A DNA stretch of 28,171 bases. It comes from Aureococcus anophagefferens (lineage: Eukaryota > Sar > Pelagophyceae > Pelagomonadales > Pelagomonadaceae). Below are positions 24,665 to 28,171 of this stretch, piece by piece (position 1 is the stretch's first letter; the number at the start of each line of letters is the position of its first letter). Under the pieces are notes generated by a model. It was not told where the DNA came from. It was given only the letters and a program-made list of their open reading frames with translations, and made no database searches. Where the stretch lies: contig NW_008705581.1 in the NCBI RefSeq assembly GCF_000186865.1, positions 252,685-280,855 on the forward strand. Reading direction: 5' to 3'. The position numbers and the translations under genes are program-made.

Positions 24665-27055
24665 TCAGGCCTCGACCTCGGCCTTGTCGTCGCCGACGGT
24701 AGGCATGCTCTCGCGGCGGTGCTGGCGCGCGGCGACGACGCGCTTGCGGACGAGGAAGAGGACGGCCGCGAGGAGGAGGACGGCCGCGACGACGACGGGG
24801 ATGATGATGGCGAGGGACGCGGTGCCGCTGCTGTTGCCGCCATCGCCGTCTTTGTACTCCGCGCCCTCGGGCTTGTAGCAGATGCGGCCGTTCTTGTGCT
24901 TGCCGATGTAGTACTGCCCGTTGGGATCCGGATCCGTGTACGGAGATCCGCGGCAGCAGAGCTTCCCGCACGAATCCAGGTTCCAGCCGGGGTTGCGGCA
25001 CATGCAGGGCCCCGCGCCCTCGATGGCGACGTAGCCGGCGGGCGCGTCCAGATTGGTCCCCGAAGGGATCTTCCCGTCCGCGAAGTGCTGCTTCCACCAA
25101 TCGTTCGCCAGAAACGAGGGCGCGGGCGTGGGCGAGAGGCCCTCGGCCGAGGGAACCGCGTAGACCTCGTAGTAGCTGTTTGCACGGCCGTTCAGCCCGT
25201 CGTCGACGCAGCAGTGGGAGCCCCACTGCTTGTGGTACAGCGGGCTCCACATGATGTGCTTGCAATTTTGCTGCGCCGCGAACTCCAAGGCCTCGACCAC
25301 GGTATCGAAACTCGCGCCGAGCGATAGGCCGCGGGTCTCGCATTCGCGCGGGCTGTCGTGGAGCGGCTCCGGAGGCGCCGGCGCGGGCGAAACGGACGGC
25401 TTGTCCGTGGGCTTGTCGGTCGCCGCGGGCGTGGGCGTGGGCAGAAGCGTGGGCTTCGGCGTCGTCGGCAGAAGCGTGGGCTTCGGCGTCGTCGGCGTGG
25501 ACGGACACGAAGGGCGCTCCCCGAAATCGCAGCAGCTGCCCGTGCCGCACGGCGCGACGAGGTCAGGGTTGCCACGGCTGGTGGCGAAGCAATACCCGAC
25601 GCCGCAGAGCTCGTCCGGGAACGTGCCCGACATCTCGTTACCGAGGATTTTCCTGCGACGCGATGTGATTGTGTGTGTGCGGGCATCGATGACGCGGGGG
25701 GATTTGCAGTCCCGTCAGCTTCGTGAGCCCGGGCGGCATCTGGCCCGAGAGTTTGTTGTCCTCGAGGAACAGGCTTGTCAGCGCCGTGAGCTTGCTAAAT
25801 TCGGTCGGAATCTTGCCGGTCAGTAGAGGGTGGTTCGCGTATGGCTTGTTACCGCTTATGAACCTGCGATGTGACGTCGCGCGGCGCGCCGGGCGTCGGG
25901 GACGCGGAGGGAATTTGCAGGCCTTCCAGGTTCGTGAGCTGGCCGAACTCGGCCGGGATCGTGCCGACGAGCGCGTTGGTGCCAGAGAGGCTCCTGCGAC
26001 GCCGAGGAACGGTCGGGCGGCGCGCCGGGCTTCGGGGACGCGGGGGATCGCAGCTGCTTCAGCGCCGTGAGCAGGCCGATCACGGTCGGGATCGGGCCGG
26101 TGATCTGCTTGTTGCTGAGGTCCCTGCGACGCCGAGGGCAGGTCGCGCGCCGCGCCGTGCGTCGGGGACGCGGGGGGGACTCGCAGGGACGTCAGCGCCG
26201 TGAACTGGCCGATCTTGGTCGGGATCGAGCCGCAAGGAGGGTATGCATTGAGGCCCCTGCGACGCCAAGGGGCGGTCGCGCGGCGCGCCGGGCGTCGGGG
26301 ACGCGGGGGGAATTCACAGTTCCTTCGTCGTGGCGGGATCGTGGCACTCGCCGAAGATCTCGATTTCGGAAGGCGAGCACTTAGTGAAATCGCAGCAGTC
26401 CGACGTGCCGCACGGCACGACGAAGTGTGCCAAGCGGGAACGTGCCGGTGAACCCGTNGCCGGCGAGGTTCCTGCGGCGCCGAGGGACGATCGCGCCCCG
26501 GCCCGGGCGGCCGGGGGGGGGGGGGGGTGGACTCACAGGTACGTCAGCGATTGACGAGAAACTTGACCGACGGGATGTCGGGAAACTTCCCGGTGATTTG
26601 TTGTCCTTGGACGTCCCTGCGACGCCGAGGGGCGTCGCGCGCCGCGCTGGGCCCGTGGACGCGGGGGGAGCTCGCAGGTAGCTCGTGCCAAAGGGATCGT
26701 AGCACTTGCCGCCCAACGGCACGTGATCGAACGCACCGTCGTGGTGACCGAGGCGACGGTGCACGTCTTCCTCCAAGGCGGCGTTGCGCTCGCGCAGGTC
26801 CTCGATCTCCAGCGCGGACTCCTTGACTTGGGTCGTCGACGACGCGAGGCTCGCTTCCGCAGACGCGGCGCGCGACTCCGCCGCCGCGAGCTGCTTGCGC
26901 AGGGCCTCGACCTCCGACTGCGTGGCCGTCGACGATTCCTTGGAGAAGAGGAGGCCGAAGGCCTTCGCGGGTTCGTGCTTGCGCACGGCCGCGGGGACGC
27001 GAAAGGCCTCGCTGCTGGCGATGAACCAGTAGCAGAAACCCTTGCGCCAGCCCAT
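24665..27055 (-). CDS. LRR membrane protein encoded by repeated exon-intron units, eight exons
   Basis: Inferred exons: 27055-26676, 26616-26537, 26471-26318, 26256-26185, 26123-26052, 25993-25919, 25863-25708 and 25652-24665 (nominally 658 residues). Exon 1 encodes a possible coiled coil (about residues 45-97). The middle exons encode plant-type LRRs of about 24 residues, e.g. DLSNKQITGPIPTVIGLL and GTIPAEFGQLTNLEGL. All seven introns split a Leu codon as CT|G. The last exon holds a Cys-rich APCGTGSCCDFG segment, a Thr/Pro linker with a duplicated nine-residue unit, a Cys-containing globular region, a membrane helix (about ASLAIIIPVVVAAVLLLAAV) and a short basic tail, so a surface or membrane receptor or adhesin is likely. 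Exon 2 is one base short of frame (TGA in frame) and exon 3 one base over, near an N at 26458, so a sequencing error or a decaying gene is possible. No N-terminal signal peptide is evident. Confidence 0.7.
25441..25494. repeat. Two identical 27-bp units in the LRR gene linker
   Basis: Identical units at 25441-25467 and 25468-25494 encode a nine-residue Thr/Pro/Lys/Leu repeat in the linker between the LRR part and the C-terminal domain. This is typical slippage-prone, probably O-glycosylated linker sequence; the glycosylation is inference. Confidence 0.8.
25653..26675 (-). repeat. Array of seven similar short introns alternating with LRR exons
   Basis: Introns at 26617-26675, 26472-26536, 26257-26317, 26124-26184, 25994-26051, 25864-25918 and 25653-25707 are 55-65 bp. 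In the gene sense they start G(C/T)(G/A)A, usually continue with a C run, then CCGCGTCCCCGACGCCC, and end TCGCAG or CCGCAG. Five start with GC and two with GT. They are at least as alike as the exons between them, so the whole exon-intron unit was probably multiplied by tandem duplication. There are no 8-bp flanking duplications, which distinguishes them from the introners. Confidence 0.8.
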
Positions 27056-27591
27056 GGTGGTGATTTCAGCGAAGGATTACCTGCAAGGACAAAACTGGTT
27101 CATGGACGCGCGATCTCGCCGAAGCGGCTCGAGACGTTCGACGTCGTCGCCGATGTCGCGAGCGCGCCGCGCCCATCACTTTCGGGGGGTGTCCGAGGCG
27201 CGCGCGCGCCGCTGCTGGTGTGTAAGTCGCGTTTTGGTGGGTACGCGTGGGCGGGCGCGCGCCAGGGGGCTTTTGCGCACGAGTTGCGCAACCTCAACGG
27301 CGTCTTCGGCGCCTTCGATGCGCTCAACGCCTTCGGCGCCACCCCCCGAGGCGCGCGTCGGGCGATGCACTCTGAGGGGGGCGGGCAACGCGATCCAACC
27401 CCTAAAACGGCGCGAGTTCGCAAGGCACAGCCCGCGCCGGCGCGCGCGAGACGGTGATGCCCGTCGAGGAGATGTTACAGCTGTAGAGCGGCGAGCAAAC
27501 CAATGTTGGAGGCCTCCAGCGAGGCCTACCGCGAGACGCCTCGCGAACTGCCGATTTGGCCAGGGGTCCGGAGGGCTACGGCAGCGGCGTT
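27056..27591. other. Spacer upstream of the LRR gene
   Basis: 536 bp between the LRR start and the stop of the next minus-strand gene. It should hold the LRR promoter and 5' UTR. Open frames here have no recognisable domain. A short direct repeat (GCGCTCAACGCCTTCGGCG-like text) lies near 27295-27345. I see nothing else I can name. Confidence 0.5.
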
Positions 27592-28171
27592 TTAGGGAAT
27601 CCCCCCCGATGGCGCTGCGTCGCACGGTCCGCAGAGCGCGAGCGACACCCAGCCCTCCAGGGGCGCGTCGATCTCGATGCGGACGCGCTCGCCGATGCGC
27701 GTCCGCGTGCCCGTGTAGAAGACGGGCGTGCCCTGGTCGAGCTCGCCGACGACGTCCGATTTGAGGTCGGGCCGCGCGCGCACGATCGCGCCGTTGGCGC
27801 CCGCGATCTCCAGCATCCGCGGCTCGCTCGAGATCTCGGACTCCACGGTCCGAGGCCGATCCGCGGTCTGCGGCCGCGCGAGCGAGCAGAGCCCCGCGGC
27901 CATCGCGCCGACGGCCTCCGCGGGCGCGGCCTCGTCCGGCGCCGCGGCGCGGGCCGCGTCGGGCGCCGCGTCGCGCGCCGCCGGGGGCGCCTCGTCCGCC
28001 GCCGCGACGGCCGGCGGCGGAGCGTCCGCGGCCGCCGGCGCCTCGTCCGCGGCGGGCGGCGGCGCCGGCGTCTCCGTCGTCGCGGGGTGCTCCGCGGCGG
28101 GCGGCGGCGTCAGCGCGGGCGGCTGCGGCGCGGGCGGCTGCTCCGCGGGCAATTGGTTCGCGGGCGATTGG
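27592..28171 (-). CDS. Pro/Ala-rich protein with C-terminal SH3-like domain, N-terminus beyond window edge
   Basis: The frame is open from the right edge to a stop at 27592 and contains no convincing ATG near the edge, so the N-terminus lies outside. The visible first ~110 residues are low-complexity Pro/Ala/Asp/Glu. The last ~75 residues look like an SH3b-type barrel (GAIVRARPDLKSDVVGELDQ, then YTGTRTRIGERVRIEI and EGWVSL). Such domains usually bind peptides or cell-wall or matrix components, or serve as scaffold modules. No partner can be inferred. Codon use matches the neighbours. Confidence 0.65.
   Translation of the reverse strand, partial: QSPANQLPAEQPPAPQPPALTPPPAAEHPATTETPAPPPAADEAPAAADAPPPAVAAADEAPPAARDAAPDAARAAAPDEAAPAEAVGAMAAGLCSLARPQTADRPRTVESEISSEPRMLEIAGANGAIVRARPDLKSDVVGELDQGTPVFYTGTRTRIGERVRIEIDAPLEGWVSLALCGPCDAAPSGGIP

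Noticed and set aside
24387..25550. Alternative minus-strand frame overlapping the end of the LRR gene
   Set aside because: The LRR frame has Cys-rich, linker, membrane-helix and tail features in the right order. The alternative frame is Arg/His-rich without features.
25653..26675. Regular direct repeats with unique spacers, superficially CRISPR-like
   Set aside because: The 'spacers' encode LRRs in a constant phase and the repeats have intron ends (G(C/T)...AG). The genome is eukaryotic.
25653..26675. LRR-gene introns as a third introner family
   Set aside because: No 8-bp duplications flank them, and all sit at the same codon position of a repeated module. Tandem exon duplication explains them better.

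Overview
The window is nuclear DNA from a GC-rich eukaryotic alga, most probably a pelagophyte close to Aureococcus anophagefferens. Four things point there. Start codons sit in Kozak-like contexts, not behind bacterial ribosome sites. Neighbouring genes alternate strands with very short spacers. The protein set is eukaryotic: eEF3, a condensin subunit, a bZIP-PAS factor, an NTE-type patatin and a secreted sulfatase. Most tellingly, five genes or gene pieces are interrupted by seven short, AT-richer, transposon-like introns of the kind called introners, which have been described in Micromonas and Aureococcus. The species is an inference.

Layout, left to right: an unidentified protein running off the left edge (minus); an RCC1-repeat protein with one introner (minus); a thioredoxin-like/Asp-Asn hydroxylase fusion (plus); translation elongation factor eEF3 (minus); a GC-extreme spacer ending in a 50-N assembly gap; a bZIP-PAS transcription factor truncated by that gap (minus); a secreted sulfatase with two introners (plus); a condensin-II G2-like HEAT protein with one introner (minus); an EF-hand/LETM1-like protein with one introner (plus), head-to-head with the condensin gene over only 81 bp; an NTE-type patatin phospholipase with three cyclic-nucleotide-binding-like regions and two introners (plus); a membrane LRR protein built from repeated exon-intron units (minus); and a Pro/Ala-rich SH3-like protein entering from the right edge (minus).

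The genes do not form a pathway. The unifying feature is the introner system. Every copy is flanked by an 8-bp target-site duplication. Removing one duplication copy plus the element restores the reading frame in all seven cases, with the 5' splice site taken from the duplicated host sequence (GC in six, GT in one) and the 3' AG supplied by the end of the element. Two families are present. Family A (ends CTGTGTGG/CCACACAG, five copies) works as an intron in both orientations. Family B (ends CAGGGC/GCCCAG, two copies) occurs in one orientation only, as its asymmetric ends predict. The two families have different ends but share a conserved internal core.

The LRR gene carries seven further, unrelated introns of 55-65 bp that look like copies of one ancestral exon-intron unit. 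Most of these also begin with GC. The segment around 26,450-26,620 holds a single N, a run of 15 G and two apparent frameshifts, so sequence quality there is doubtful.
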